Source: Myxococcales bacterium (GTDB lineage: Bacteria > Myxococcota_A > UBA9160 > SZUA-336). Taken from it: DNA of 64,000 bases. A program made the position numbers and the translations under genes. Position 1 is the stretch's first letter; each line of letters begins with the position of its first letter. A model generated the notes under the pieces. It worked only from the letters and a program-made list of their open reading frames with translations. It was not told where the DNA came from and ran no database searches. The stretch is from positions 204,917 to 268,916 of the forward strand of contig JABSQV010000004.1 of NCBI GenBank assembly GCA_013215565.1. The letters are read 5' to 3'. Below, piece after piece: positions 17,322 through 25,161 of this stretch.

Positions 17322-18271
17322 GGACAAGGCTGGATCGGCGCCTGCTCGCAGCCGCCCTCGCACTGGTCGCGGGCAACTCGTTCGCGGCCGCCGGGCCGGA
17401 TCCGGAAGCCCCCCTGGAGCAGACCCACGTACTGGGCCCCGGTCAGAACCTGGCCTGGGTCTCGGAACGGTACTACGGAACCGCCCGCTGGGACTCCGTC
17501 CTCAGGCGCTACAACGGACTCCCGTCCACCGCACCTCCGCCCGCAACGCGGGTTCGGATCCCGCGCTCGAAGACCCAGACCGCCGTGCCCGGAGACACCT
17601 GGTCCGCGCTGGCGGAGCGTCACTGGAAGCGTCCGTTCGCGGCCGACGCGTTCGCTCGCATGAACCAGCGCTCGCTTCGGGAGCCGCTGCAGGTCGGGGA
17701 ACGCGTCGCGGTGCCGATCCTGGTGCCAGTCGAACTCTCGCGAGGACAGACGCTGGCCTCGGTCGCGCGCGAACTCTACCGGGATCCGGAGTTCTGGCCA
17801 CTGCTCCAGTCCGTGAACCGGATCGAACAACCGCACAAGCTGCGGCCCGGGACCCGGATCCTGGCGCCCGTCGTCCTCGAAGCGCGCGCGCTTCCGGAAT
17901 CCGAAGAGTCCGCGGCTGACCCGCAGGGCCGCGACACGGATCCGGGGCGCTCGCTCGACGCCGCCACGGGACCGGACCCGGAACGCACACGCGAACTGGA
18001 AGCCGGAATCCGCGCCTACCGGCAAGGGCAATACGCACAGGCACTGGAGTCGCTGGAGTCCGCGCGTGCCGAGATCATGACCCGGGGCTCGATCGCGCAG
18101 CAGCGGAGCCTGCTGCGCCACCTCGGATTCAGCTACGTGGCCTACGATCTCGGCAACCCCGCCTGCGCCGCGTTCCGTGACTTCGAGCGGGTCTCGCCCG
18201 GCATCGAGTGGGATCCGAAACTCGTGTCACCCAAGATCCTGACGGTGCTTCGCGGCTGCCAGGGCCTCTAG
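17318..18271 (+). CDS. exported LysM-repeat protein with TPR-like C-terminus
   Basis: 317 residues from a GTG that overlaps the pseudokinase stop (GTGA). The signal peptide is about residues 1-25. Three LysM-like units lie at roughly 36-82, 88-134 and 138-186, each with the G-Q/D-T/N-L/W start and a final R-I-P / V-P-I / I-L-A-P strand. They probably bind peptidoglycan. A linker and a helical TPR-like region (Y-R-Q-G-Q-Y-A-Q-A-L-E-S-L-E near 230) end the protein. With the PEGA protein it could link wall state to the cytoplasmic FHA partner; this is inference. Its 3' end overlaps the convergent dehydrogenase gene by 45 bp. Confidence 0.75.
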   Translation: MRTRLDRRLLAAALALVAGNSFAAAGPDPEAPLEQTHVLGPGQNLAWVSERYYGTARWDSVLRRYNGLPSTAPPPATRVRIPRSKTQTAVPGDTWSALAERHWKRPFAADAFARMNQRSLREPLQVGERVAVPILVPVELSRGQTLASVARELYRDPEFWPLLQSVNRIEQPHKLRPGTRILAPVVLEARALPESEESAADPQGRDTDPGRSLDAATGPDPERTRELEAGIRAYRQGQYAQALESLESARAEIMTRGSIAQQRSLLRHLGFSYVAYDLGNPACAAFRDFERVSPGIEWDPKLVSPKILTVLRGCQGL

Positions 18272-19318
18272 CGCACTTCGTTCCGCGGCCTCGAGCGGGC
18301 TGATGGCCTCCGCGGCCGCGCGTTCCAGGACCGCCAGCAGATTTCGTGGGATCGCCTGAAGTCGCTCGCGAGACGGCCCGTCGGGATCCGGCATCGGCCG
18401 TTCCCCGGCGGCCGCCGCGTGGGCGGCCGCGAGGTAGATGAGACCCCCCGCGTTCGCAACGAAATCGGGGACGCAGAGGATCCCGCGCGCCTGGAGTGCC
18501 GACGCCAGCGAGCGGTCTGCGAGCGGATTGTTGGCGGCGCCGCAAACCACGCGGCAGGCCAGCTCCGCAGACTGAATCGCGGCCGGGGGACCGCACGGAG
18601 CCAGCACGTCACACGGAGTCTCGAGCAGGCGGCCCGGCTCCACGACCCGGGTCTCGGGAACCCGCTCCCTCAGCTGTGACAGCGCCAGCGCGTCGGTCTC
18701 CGCAACCGAAACCTCCGCTCCCGCCCCAATCAGCAGTTCGGCCAGCCGCAATCCGACCTGGCCCGCGCCCTGGATCAGGACCGACGCGCCCTCCAGGCTC
18801 CGCCCCAGGTGCGCCAACGCCGTCTCGGTCGCCAGGCAGACCCCCAGCGCGGTGTGGGGGGCGGGTTCCCCGCACCCGCCGAGCTCCCGCGGGTAACCGA
18901 CGACGTGGGACGTCGTCTCGCGGATCACGGCCATCTCGCGTTCGCTCGTCCCCATGTCCGCGGCCGTCACGTACTCGCCGCCGAGTCCCTCCACGAAGCG
19001 ACCCAGGGCCAGCAATTGCTCGCGCGTGCGCGCTCTGGGATCGCCGATCACGACGGCCTTGCCGCCGCCGAGTGGAAGACCCGCGAGCGCGGCCTTGAGC
19101 GTCATCGCGCGCGCCAGTGCGCGGGCGTCCGCACGCGCCGAGGCCACATTCGGATACGGCTTCCAGCGGCAGCCCCCGAGCGCGGGGCCGCGTGCGGTCG
19201 AGTCGATCGCGATGACCATTTCCACTCCGGCCACGCGCTCGAGGTGCAGCGACTCGAGTCCCCCAAAGCCCCGCTCGGGCGGATCGGTTGCGGTGCTGTC
19301 GCTTGACCCGCTCTGCAT
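18227..19318 (-). CDS. Glu/Leu/Phe/Val dehydrogenase, leucine-dehydrogenase type
   Basis: 363 residues from the ATG at 19318, the usual length of leucine dehydrogenase. Substrate-domain features are G-P-A-L-G-G-C-R-W and L-P-L-G-G-G-K-A-V-V (catalytic Lys), and D-M-G-T-S. The NAD domain has Q-G-A-G-Q-V-G-L and later C-G-A-A-N-N-P-L. It reversibly deaminates branched-chain or related amino acids to 2-oxo acids. The last 45 bp lie inside the LysM gene on the other strand. Only 20 bp separates its start from the divergent small gene, so promoters must overlap coding DNA. Confidence 0.88.
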   Translation of the reverse strand: MQSGSSDSTATDPPERGFGGLESLHLERVAGVEMVIAIDSTARGPALGGCRWKPYPNVASARADARALARAMTLKAALAGLPLGGGKAVVIGDPRARTREQLLALGRFVEGLGGEYVTAADMGTSEREMAVIRETTSHVVGYPRELGGCGEPAPHTALGVCLATETALAHLGRSLEGASVLIQGAGQVGLRLAELLIGAGAEVSVAETDALALSQLRERVPETRVVEPGRLLETPCDVLAPCGPPAAIQSAELACRVVCGAANNPLADRSLASALQARGILCVPDFVANAGGLIYLAAAHAAAAGERPMPDPDGPSRERLQAIPRNLLAVLERAAAEAISPLEAAERSALEALAAAKHRQDLG

Positions 19319-19338
19319 ACCGGGGATTATGAAGGGGC

Positions 19339-19725
19339 ATGAGTACCCCCGCCCCCCCCGAGGAACCGCGCGCTGCCCGAGCGCGCGGCGTGATGATCGC
19401 CCGGGGAGGCGGCGGCGACGATCTGCGCGCGCTCGCCGAACTCCTGGATAGCGCCGGGATTGACTACGGGATCGAAGACCGGTTGGAGCCGGACGGAAGC
19501 GGCCGGGCGTGGCAGATCTTTGTGAGCCCGCGCGACGTCCTGCGCGCGCGCAGGACCCTGCAACAGCTCGTCGCAAAGGGATCGACAGACACTCGGGCGG
19601 GCGCGAACACCCCGCCGACGGGCCCGCTGTTCGAGGGCGGCGGGCGCGGGCTCACGCAAAGCTTCCTGGTCCTGGCATGCTTCGGTCTCGGCTTCCTCCT
19701 CCTGTTGCGCGGCTGCATGGGATAG
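19339..19725 (+). CDS. DUF2007-like protein with C-terminal membrane anchor
   Basis: 128 residues. The N-terminal domain (A-R-G-G-G-G-D-D-L-R-A-L-A-E-L-L-D-S-A-G-I) continues into I-F-V-S-P-R-D-V-L-R-A-R-R-T-L. This resembles the DUF2007/GlnB-like signal-transducer fold. A Gly/Pro linker leads to a C-terminal hydrophobic helix F-L-V-L-A-C-F-G-L-G-F-L-L-L-L-R. The ATG is only one base behind AAGGGG, so Met19 may be the true start. Function unknown. Confidence 0.55.
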   Translation: MSTPAPPEEPRAARARGVMIARGGGGDDLRALAELLDSAGIDYGIEDRLEPDGSGRAWQIFVSPRDVLRARRTLQQLVAKGSTDTRAGANTPPTGPLFEGGGRGLTQSFLVLACFGLGFLLLLRGCMG

Positions 19726-19794
19726 ATTCGGCGCGCCCGAGCGGGCGGGCGCGCAACTCCGAGCGATCGCCGACGCCGAGACGCGCGCGGTTGG

Positions 19795-20379
19795 CTAAGG
19801 CCCAGGAGGCTCGAGCACCAGCCGGAGACCGTCCGTTCCCGGCTCGACCGGGTCCGGCAGCGCCGCCACCAGGTCTTCGGGCTGCCGCGTTAGCGGATCG
19901 CCATCGGCATCCAGGCGCGCGGAGAGTTGCACCGGCCCGGCGAAGGGACGGCCCGCGAGCATGGCATCGGCGGGCCCGATCTCGAAGTCGATCGGGAACG
20001 CGCCCGTCCCGAGACGCTTCACGGCGAGCGGCGGACCGCCCGCGGGGGAACGCGCGATCACGAACAGCACGGCGCTGCCCGAGGGAGTTGCAGCGTCCGC
20101 GAGTTCCAGCGTTCCCCGGATCGGCTCGGCCTGCGAGACCGTGGCGTCGGCCGCCAGCTCGCGGCCCCGCCCGGGCATACCCTCCGCGAGGCGCGGTGCC
20201 GGGCGGGCCAGCCCTGGGATGCGGAAGTCCCCCCGGGATGGGGGCTCGTCTTCGCGCGGCACGTAGGGATCGACCCGGCGGTCGCAGCCCGCGAGCCCGA
20301 AGCAGAGCATGACCGAAACAGACACAAACAGGCCGCGAGTGCCCAGACAGAGTCGGCTCGCCAGGATTCGCGCCTCCAT
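19795..20379 (-). CDS. lipoprotein with CcmI C-terminal-like domain
   Basis: 194 residues. The signal peptide ends in the lipobox G-L-A-G-C (Cys32). The mature C-terminal half reads I-R-G-T-L-E-L-A ... S-G-S-A-V-L-F-V-I-A-R-S-P-A-G-G-P-P-L-A-V-K-R, then F-P-I-D-F-E-I-G-P-A-D-A-M and V-Q-L-S-A-R-L-D-A-D-G-D. This is the pattern of the periplasmic C-terminal domain of CcmI/CycH, which holds apocytochrome c during haem ligation. The TPR and membrane part of CcmI is missing and no ccm genes are nearby, so its role is uncertain. Confidence 0.65.
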   Translation of the reverse strand: MEARILASRLCLGTRGLFVSVSVMLCFGLAGCDRRVDPYVPREDEPPSRGDFRIPGLARPAPRLAEGMPGRGRELAADATVSQAEPIRGTLELADAATPSGSAVLFVIARSPAGGPPLAVKRLGTGAFPIDFEIGPADAMLAGRPFAGPVQLSARLDADGDPLTRQPEDLVAALPDPVEPGTDGLRLVLEPPGP

Positions 20380-20436
20380 CGGCAGCGGAAGAAACGGACG
20401 CCAGGATCGTAGCAGACTCCACGCTACCCTCCCGGG

Positions 20437-21447
20437 ATGCGCCTCGACGACGCGACGCTGCCCGGATATCTAACCGAGGTCGGGGTTCTGGACTCGGCCG
20501 ACGGCGTGAAGATCGAGGTCCCGGGTGACGGGAACATCAACTACGTACGCCGCGCGCGGCATCCGGCTGGAGTTTCGGTGATCGTGAAGCAGGCGCGCCC
20601 GACCCTGGAGCGTTTTCCGGAGTACGCAGTCACGACCGAACGCATCGTCTTCGAACGACGCTACCTGGAGACCGTGGAAGGGATCGCGCCCGAGGTGGCC
20701 CCGCTCCTGCCACGTGTGATTCACTTCGATCGAGAGCTGCGCGTGCTCGTGATGGAAGACCTGGGCAAGGCGCCCACGCTCGAGGCGACACTGCTCGCGG
20801 GAACGCTTCCAAAAGCTCCCCTCGCGGCGATCGGCCGCTTTCTGGGTTCCGTACACGCGGCTTCGAGCACCCGAGCGGGCGCACTCGGCTCCGGCTTTCT
20901 AAATCGCGAGATGCAGTCGCTTCACGGAGAACACATCTTCACGCTCCCGTACCAGCCGAACGACTTTCCGATTCCGGCCGATCTGGCGAGCTTTGCGGCG
21001 CAAGCGCTGGACGCGTCCGGGGCCCGCGCTCGGATCAGCAAGTTGCGCCGCCGTTACTATGAAACCCGGGAAGCCCTCGTCCACGGAGACCTTCAGGGAG
21101 GAAACGTGCTGCTCCAGGGCGACACCCCCCGGCTGCTGGATGCCGAGATCGCCCACATCGGCGATCCGGCGTTCGATCTCGGCATCTCGCTCGCGCACCT
21201 CCGGCTCCACCGCACTCGGACCGATCCCAAGCGGCCCACGCGATCGGAGTTCTCTAGCGGCGAACGGGCGCTCCTGGACGGCTACCTGGCGGCCGGCGGC
21301 CTGCGCCGAACTCTGCGCCGGGCCGACCGCTACTGCGGCGTCGAAATGCTGCGCCGCAGCATCGGGGCGGCACGCCCCGAGTTCCTGCAGGCCCCGACGA
21401 CGGCGCGAAGCGCCTTCTCGGCGGGCCTGGCGTGGCTGAGCCCGTGA
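20437..21447 (+). CDS. methylthioribose-kinase-like phosphotransferase
   Basis: 336 residues. It has an APH/choline-kinase fold: G-D-G-N-I-N-Y-V near residue 30, V-I-V-K-Q-A (ATP-binding Lys), L-V-M-E-D-L-G hinge, catalytic V-H-G-D-L-Q-G-G-N and metal-binding L-L-D-A-E-I-A-H-I-G-D-P-A-F-D-L-G. The G-D-G-N-I-N and K-Q-A-R-P pieces and the D-A-E (not D-F-D) point to 5-methylthioribose kinase (MtnK) of methionine salvage, though MtnK is usually longer (about 400). No mtnA is adjacent. It overlaps the DUF4149 gene by 16 nt. Confidence 0.75.
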   Translation: MRLDDATLPGYLTEVGVLDSADGVKIEVPGDGNINYVRRARHPAGVSVIVKQARPTLERFPEYAVTTERIVFERRYLETVEGIAPEVAPLLPRVIHFDRELRVLVMEDLGKAPTLEATLLAGTLPKAPLAAIGRFLGSVHAASSTRAGALGSGFLNREMQSLHGEHIFTLPYQPNDFPIPADLASFAAQALDASGARARISKLRRRYYETREALVHGDLQGGNVLLQGDTPRLLDAEIAHIGDPAFDLGISLAHLRLHRTRTDPKRPTRSEFSSGERALLDGYLAAGGLRRTLRRADRYCGVEMLRRSIGAARPEFLQAPTTARSAFSAGLAWLSP

Positions 21448-21902
21448 GCCAGGGGCTGCGGCTGGCCCTGCTCGGCATCTGGGCCGGAATGCTGCTCGCG
21501 ATCGGGGCGGTCGCAATCCCGGCGGCCTTCCAGACCCTGCCGGGCACGGAGTTGTCGGCCCGCCTGGTTGGGGCCGCGCTTCCCACGCTGGATCAGGCCG
21601 GGATCGTGCTGGCCCTCGCCGCCGTCGGCCTCGGCTGGGTCGGGGGTGCGCAGCGCGCGCGGGCGCTGCTTCCGGGCCTCGGAGGCACATTCCACCTGGT
21701 CTCGCTGCTCTGGCTCGCGCCTCGGATCCACGAGATTCGGGAGGCTGCTGGAGGCAGCATCGGCAGGCTCGGGGTGGACAATCCGGACCTGGCACTGTTC
21801 GCGCTGCTCCACAACGGCTCGGTCTCCCTGTTCGTGGCCGCAGGGCTGCTAGCGCTCGCTACGATCGCCTGGGATTTGAGAGCCGGAATGAAAGAAAATT
21901 GA
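21432..21902 (+). CDS. DUF4149-like integral membrane protein
   Basis: 156 residues from a GTG inside the end of the kinase gene. There are four predicted membrane helices, with F near A-I-P-A-A-F-Q-T-L-P-G after the first and N-D-L-A-L-F-A-L-L-H-N before the last, as in DUF4149 proteins. Function unknown. An inverted repeat follows the stop. Confidence 0.6.
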   Translation: MAEPVSQGLRLALLGIWAGMLLAIGAVAIPAAFQTLPGTELSARLVGAALPTLDQAGIVLALAAVGLGWVGGAQRARALLPGLGGTFHLVSLLWLAPRIHEIREAAGGSIGRLGVDNPDLALFALLHNGSVSLFVAAGLLALATIAWDLRAGMKEN

Positions 21903-21913
21903 ACAAGTCCTTA

Positions 21914-21938
21914 GATTTCCAGGGTTTTTTTGGAAATC
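21914..21938. repeat. 8-bp inverted repeat with T-rich loop
   Basis: GATTTCCA, a 9-base loop GGGTTTTTT, TGGAAATC. The arms are perfect and unusually AT-rich here. It lies 11 bp past the DUF4149 stop and 5 bp before the -35 of the next gene's likely promoter. It could end the upstream transcript or be an operator. Confidence 0.5.
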
Positions 21939-21943
21939 AGCGG

Positions 21944-21971
21944 TTGCGATCGCAGTTGGGCGGGCTACACT
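21944..21971 (+). promoter_or_regulatory. sigma70-type promoter candidate for the small acidic protein gene
   Basis: TTGCGA, 16-bp spacer, TACACT, ending 42 bp before the ATG at 22014. Both boxes match the consensus at four positions. The position directly after the inverted repeat supports it. Confidence 0.45.
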
Positions 21972-22013
21972 CGCGCCCTTCGCCGGATCAGCTCAGGGGG
22001 TGCCCAAGCAACC

Positions 22014-22232
22014 ATGCCGATCGATATCAAGCTCACCGTACGCCTCGAAGTCGAAGAAGCCGCGCTGGAGGATGCCCTCGCGGAATACGACGAGATCACG
22101 GTTTCGGAGTTGGTCAAGCAGATCCTCGACAAGGCGATCGCGCTGGACGAGGTCGCCGCCGTAGTCACCGAGGGCCCGAACACGCTCGACGAGTACGACG
22201 ACTCCCCTTCCGCGCCGGTCGCCGAGGGCTAG
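22014..22232 (+). CDS. small acidic protein, unknown
   Basis: 72 residues from an ATG behind CAGGGGG. It is very acidic with a helical centre (L-E-V-E-E-A-A-L-E-D-A-L-A-E-Y-D-E) and an unstructured tail ending S-A-P-V-A-E-G. No family recognised. It has its own promoter candidate and an upstream inverted repeat, and codon positions show the strong G/C third-base bias of real genes here. Confidence 0.55.
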   Translation: MPIDIKLTVRLEVEEAALEDALAEYDEITVSELVKQILDKAIALDEVAAVVTEGPNTLDEYDDSPSAPVAEG

Positions 22233-22254
22233 CCGAGCCCGAGCGCGTCGCGCG

Positions 22255-22704
22255 CTAGCGGAAGAGGTCCAGCTGGACCCCCACACCCTGCGCGGATTCG
22301 GCCTGGGCAGGGCGGACGGCCGGAACGTGTAGCGGCGGCCCGGAATTGCGTGTTCTCCGGGTTCGCAGAGCCGGCCGGTAGATCCCGGCCCAGCGCGCGT
22401 GGGACAGGATCTGGCGGTAGAGGACCTCGAACTTCCGGCCGTGGTTGAAGTGTCGCAGGTGCGCGAGTTCATGACACAGCGTGTCGATCAGGCCCGAGTA
22501 CTTGAGCGGGGCGCCTGTCTTCGCGTGACGCAGCCGGATTCGGATGCTTCCATCCTCGTAACAGATCCCGTAACGCCGCCGCACCGCGGGGCGCTCAGCC
22601 GAAAGATCGCGCAGCCGTAGCCGAAAGCGCGCCGCCAGCACTTCCGCGTCGCGCCGCAGCCGGGCCAGTACCTGTGCTTCCTCGAGTCTCTCCTGCGGAC
22701 TCAA
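22255..22704 (-). CDS. YgjP-like zinc metallopeptidase
   Basis: 149 residues from a TTG at 22704; the open frame continues into the opposite-strand Lon-N gene but is not conserved there. The zinc motif is C-H-E-L-A-H-L-R-H-F-N-H-G-R-K-F, i.e. H-E-x-x-H plus a downstream H, as in the YgjP/DUF45/SprT-like group. A long helix of R/L/A precedes it. A C-terminal R-T-R-R-T-R-N stretch could bind nucleic acid. The substrate is unknown. It is divergent from the Lon-N gene 45 bp away. Confidence 0.65.
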   Translation of the reverse strand: MSPQERLEEAQVLARLRRDAEVLAARFRLRLRDLSAERPAVRRRYGICYEDGSIRIRLRHAKTGAPLKYSGLIDTLCHELAHLRHFNHGRKFEVLYRQILSHARWAGIYRPALRTRRTRNSGPPLHVPAVRPAQAESAQGVGVQLDLFR

Positions 22705-22749
22705 CGCGGGTGACTCCCGGGGGGCCGGGGGAGTATACCTTCGAGATCG

Positions 22750-23424
22750 ATGGATTCCGACCTCGACCTCTCCGAACTGCGGATCTTCCCGCTCCCCAAC
22801 CTGGTGCTGTTTCCGTCCGTGCGCCTCCCGCTCCACATCTTCGAGCCTCGCTATCGAGAATTGACCCGGGATGCGCTCGCCGGTGACCGTGTGATCGCAA
22901 TGGTGCTGCTGCAGGACAACGCCGCGTCGGGAGTTCAGGCGCACCCGGCCGTGTACGAGGTCGGATGCGCGGGCCGGGTGGTCGGGCACGAAGCGCTCTC
23001 GGACGGCCGCTACCAGCTGCTGCTCGAGGGACAGAGCCGCATCCGGATCACGCAGGAACTCCGGACGCGCGAGCCCTTCAGAAGGGTTCGCGCCGAGGCG
23101 TGGCCCGAACTTCCCGGTGACGGGCGCGACCCGGAACTACTTCGCGAACTCGACCAGATCCGCCAGGGGATCGAGAAGACCGTGCTCGGACTGACCCGGA
23201 GAGACGCTCCCGCGACCGAGCGCCAGGTCCAGGAACGGCTCCGTCAACTCGACAGCATCGAACTGGTCAACCTGGTTTGCTTTGGACTCGATTGCTCGCC
23301 GGTCGAAAAGCAGGCGCTTCTCGAAGCCCCGGAACTCGTTCGACGTGCACGCATGCTCGAACACCTGCTGCAATTCCGTCTCGCGGAGACGCGACTTCCC
23401 GAAGGCCCCCGAACCCTCCAGTGA
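22750..23424 (+). CDS. Lon N-terminal (LON substrate-binding) domain protein
   Basis: 224 residues. It carries only the LON/PUA-like substrate-binding domain: L-R-I-F-P-L-P-N-L-V-L-F-P (8-20), L-P-L-H-I-F-E-P-R-Y-R-E-L, V-G-C-A-G-R-V-V, G-R-Y-Q-L-L-L-E-G. A helical C-terminal region follows. There is no ATPase or protease domain. Stand-alone LON proteins are widespread and mostly uncharacterised; a role in proteostasis is inferred. Confidence 0.85.
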   Translation: MDSDLDLSELRIFPLPNLVLFPSVRLPLHIFEPRYRELTRDALAGDRVIAMVLLQDNAASGVQAHPAVYEVGCAGRVVGHEALSDGRYQLLLEGQSRIRITQELRTREPFRRVRAEAWPELPGDGRDPELLRELDQIRQGIEKTVLGLTRRDAPATERQVQERLRQLDSIELVNLVCFGLDCSPVEKQALLEAPELVRRARMLEHLLQFRLAETRLPEGPRTLQ

Positions 23425-23784
23425 GAGGCGGGTGCAGGATGTCGGCTCAGGTTTTCTCGAATTCGTTCGAAATTCGTAGATTGGTAGCGAAATTCAGAGC
23501 CCGCTAAACACAGCGATGTGCCGATTCGCTGTGTACGGAGCTGTGCATGAGCGGCGGCGCGGGCATGCCCCGACGCGACTTCGGAGCCCAGAGCGCGGTA
23601 CTTTCGGAGCCTTGCGCAACCGACGAGAAACGCGCCGGCTGTCGGGCGTTCTCGACACCCTGACGGGGAGGCGAAAGCCGCCTCGGCCAGAACCGCCCTT
23701 GCCCGACTACGCGGCTCGTGGGAGAGTCCGCCGCACCGAAACGCGGCCCTGTTCCGGGGCCATTTGTGGGGAAAATCAGCGGAT
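23425..23784. other. 360-bp region upstream of dnaA, possible origin or dnaA control region
   Basis: No convincing gene. 23450-23520 is relatively AT-rich, with T-C-G-A-A-T-T-C-G and T-T-C-G-A-A palindromic pieces. Two 9-mers match the DnaA box TTATCCACA at 7 of 9 positions on the minus strand: 23542-23550 and 23765-23773 (TTCCCCACA), the latter 11 bp before the dnaA ATG. The rest is GC-rich and featureless to me. Confidence 0.35.
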
Positions 23785-25161
23785 ATGGCCAACCCGGGGG
23801 GGTGGGAGGCCGTCCGAGAGGCGGTCCGCGAGCGCGTGGGGAACGCTGCCTTCGGAGCGTGGTTCGAGAACCTTGATGCCGAGGCGAACGGCCAACAGCT
23901 CGTGATCCGCTGTCCCGATCGCTTCAGCCGGGACTGGATCCGGGGCCGTTACGCGGGCGTGGTCAGTGAGGCGGCCCGCAGCGCGGGCCGGATGACACAG
24001 GTCGCGTTCGAGGTCGCGGTCGGCGGAGTCGCCCCGAGCACGCAGGCGTCGAAAGCCCGGCCGGTTCGCACGCGCGCGCCCCAACCAGAGCTTCCCCTCC
24101 CGCGCCCGGCCGACCCGAGCTTCGAGAGCTTCGTGCGAGGTCCCGACAACGCACTGGCGCTCGAGGCGGCCCGAGCGGTGGCACGGGGCAACGCCGGGCG
24201 CTGCAGCCCGCTGCTCATCACCGGAGAATCGGGGGCGGGCAAGACGCACCTCTGCCGTGCCATTCGAGGCGCTGTCAGGGGGGACACGGTCTACCGTTCC
24301 AGCGAGGAATTCACCGGCGAGGTCACACAGGCGATGCGCGGCGGCCAGATGGAGGCGGTGCGCCGGCGCTACCGACGCTCGCTCAACGTCCTGATCCTCG
24401 AAGACCTGCAGTTTCTGGAGGGGAAGCGCGCCACCCAGATCGAGCTCTTTCACACCCTCGACCACCTGATCACGCACGGAAAGACCGTGGTGCTCAGCGC
24501 GGATCGAGGACCGCAGGACCTGCCGGGCATCGACGTGCGGCTGCGTTCTCGCATCGCTTCCGGACTCGTCGCGCACCTGGGTACGCCGGGCCCCGAGACC
24601 GCCCTCGCGATCCTGCGCGAGAAGGCCGCGGCCGGCGGGGTGCGCATTCCGGCCGACTGCTTGGAGATGCTCGCGGCCCGGCCTGCCGGGAGTGTGCACA
24701 ATCTGCTCTCGGGCCTGAACCAGGTGGTCGCGCGCGCCTCCCTGATGGGGCGCACGGTGACGCCCGAGCTGGTTCGCGAGGCGCTGGCCGCGGTGGAAGT
24801 TCCGGGGCGCGCCCGCACGCTCCAGGAGATCATCGAACTCTGCGGCCGCGTCTACGGGGTCAGCCTCGAGGCCTTGAGTGGCCGCTCGCGCAAGCGAGCC
24901 ATCGTGCGGCCGCGCCAGTTCGCGATGTATCTCTGCCGCAGGTACACCGACGCCTCGCTCAAGGACATCGGGCGCGCGTTCCGGCGCGATCACACCAGCG
25001 TGATCTACGCAATCGACACGGTCGAGCGCCGAATCGTCGAACGGCCACAGCTGCGCTACGAACTCGAGGCGCTGGCTGCCCGGATCAGCCCAGGCCCCCG
25101 GGCGCGGCCAGCGCCCGGACGAGGACTCCTCGAAGCCCCGGGGCGTCGCAGCGCGGGCTAG
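23785..25161 (+). CDS. dnaA: chromosomal replication initiator DnaA
   Basis: 458 residues from the ATG at 23785; a TTG seven codons upstream is also open. Domain I is W-E-A-V-R-E-A-V ... F-G-A-W-F-E-N-L. Domain III starts at F-E-S-F-V-R-G-P, with Walker A G-E-S-G-A-G-K-T (147-154), Walker B-like L-I-L-E-D-L-Q-F-L, and sensor S-A-D-R-G-P-Q-D. Domain IV has R-P-R-Q-F-A-M-Y-L and the DNA-box signature D-H-T-S-V-I-Y-A. The DDIQFL, DHTTVLHA and GREFGGR consensus blocks are altered (EDLQFL, DHTSVIYA, GRAFRR). No dnaN, recF or gyrB lies nearby. It could be the main DnaA or a diverged paralogue. Confidence 0.88.
   Translation: MANPGGWEAVREAVRERVGNAAFGAWFENLDAEANGQQLVIRCPDRFSRDWIRGRYAGVVSEAARSAGRMTQVAFEVAVGGVAPSTQASKARPVRTRAPQPELPLPRPADPSFESFVRGPDNALALEAARAVARGNAGRCSPLLITGESGAGKTHLCRAIRGAVRGDTVYRSSEEFTGEVTQAMRGGQMEAVRRRYRRSLNVLILEDLQFLEGKRATQIELFHTLDHLITHGKTVVLSADRGPQDLPGIDVRLRSRIASGLVAHLGTPGPETALAILREKAAAGGVRIPADCLEMLAARPAGSVHNLLSGLNQVVARASLMGRTVTPELVREALAAVEVPGRARTLQEIIELCGRVYGVSLEALSGRSRKRAIVRPRQFAMYLCRRYTDASLKDIGRAFRRDHTSVIYAIDTVERRIVERPQLRYELEALAARISPGPRARPAPGRGLLEAPGRRSAG

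Noticed and set aside
23516-23905. Open frame in the gap before dnaA
   Set aside because: Overlaps the dnaA start in another frame and shows no domain or codon bias.
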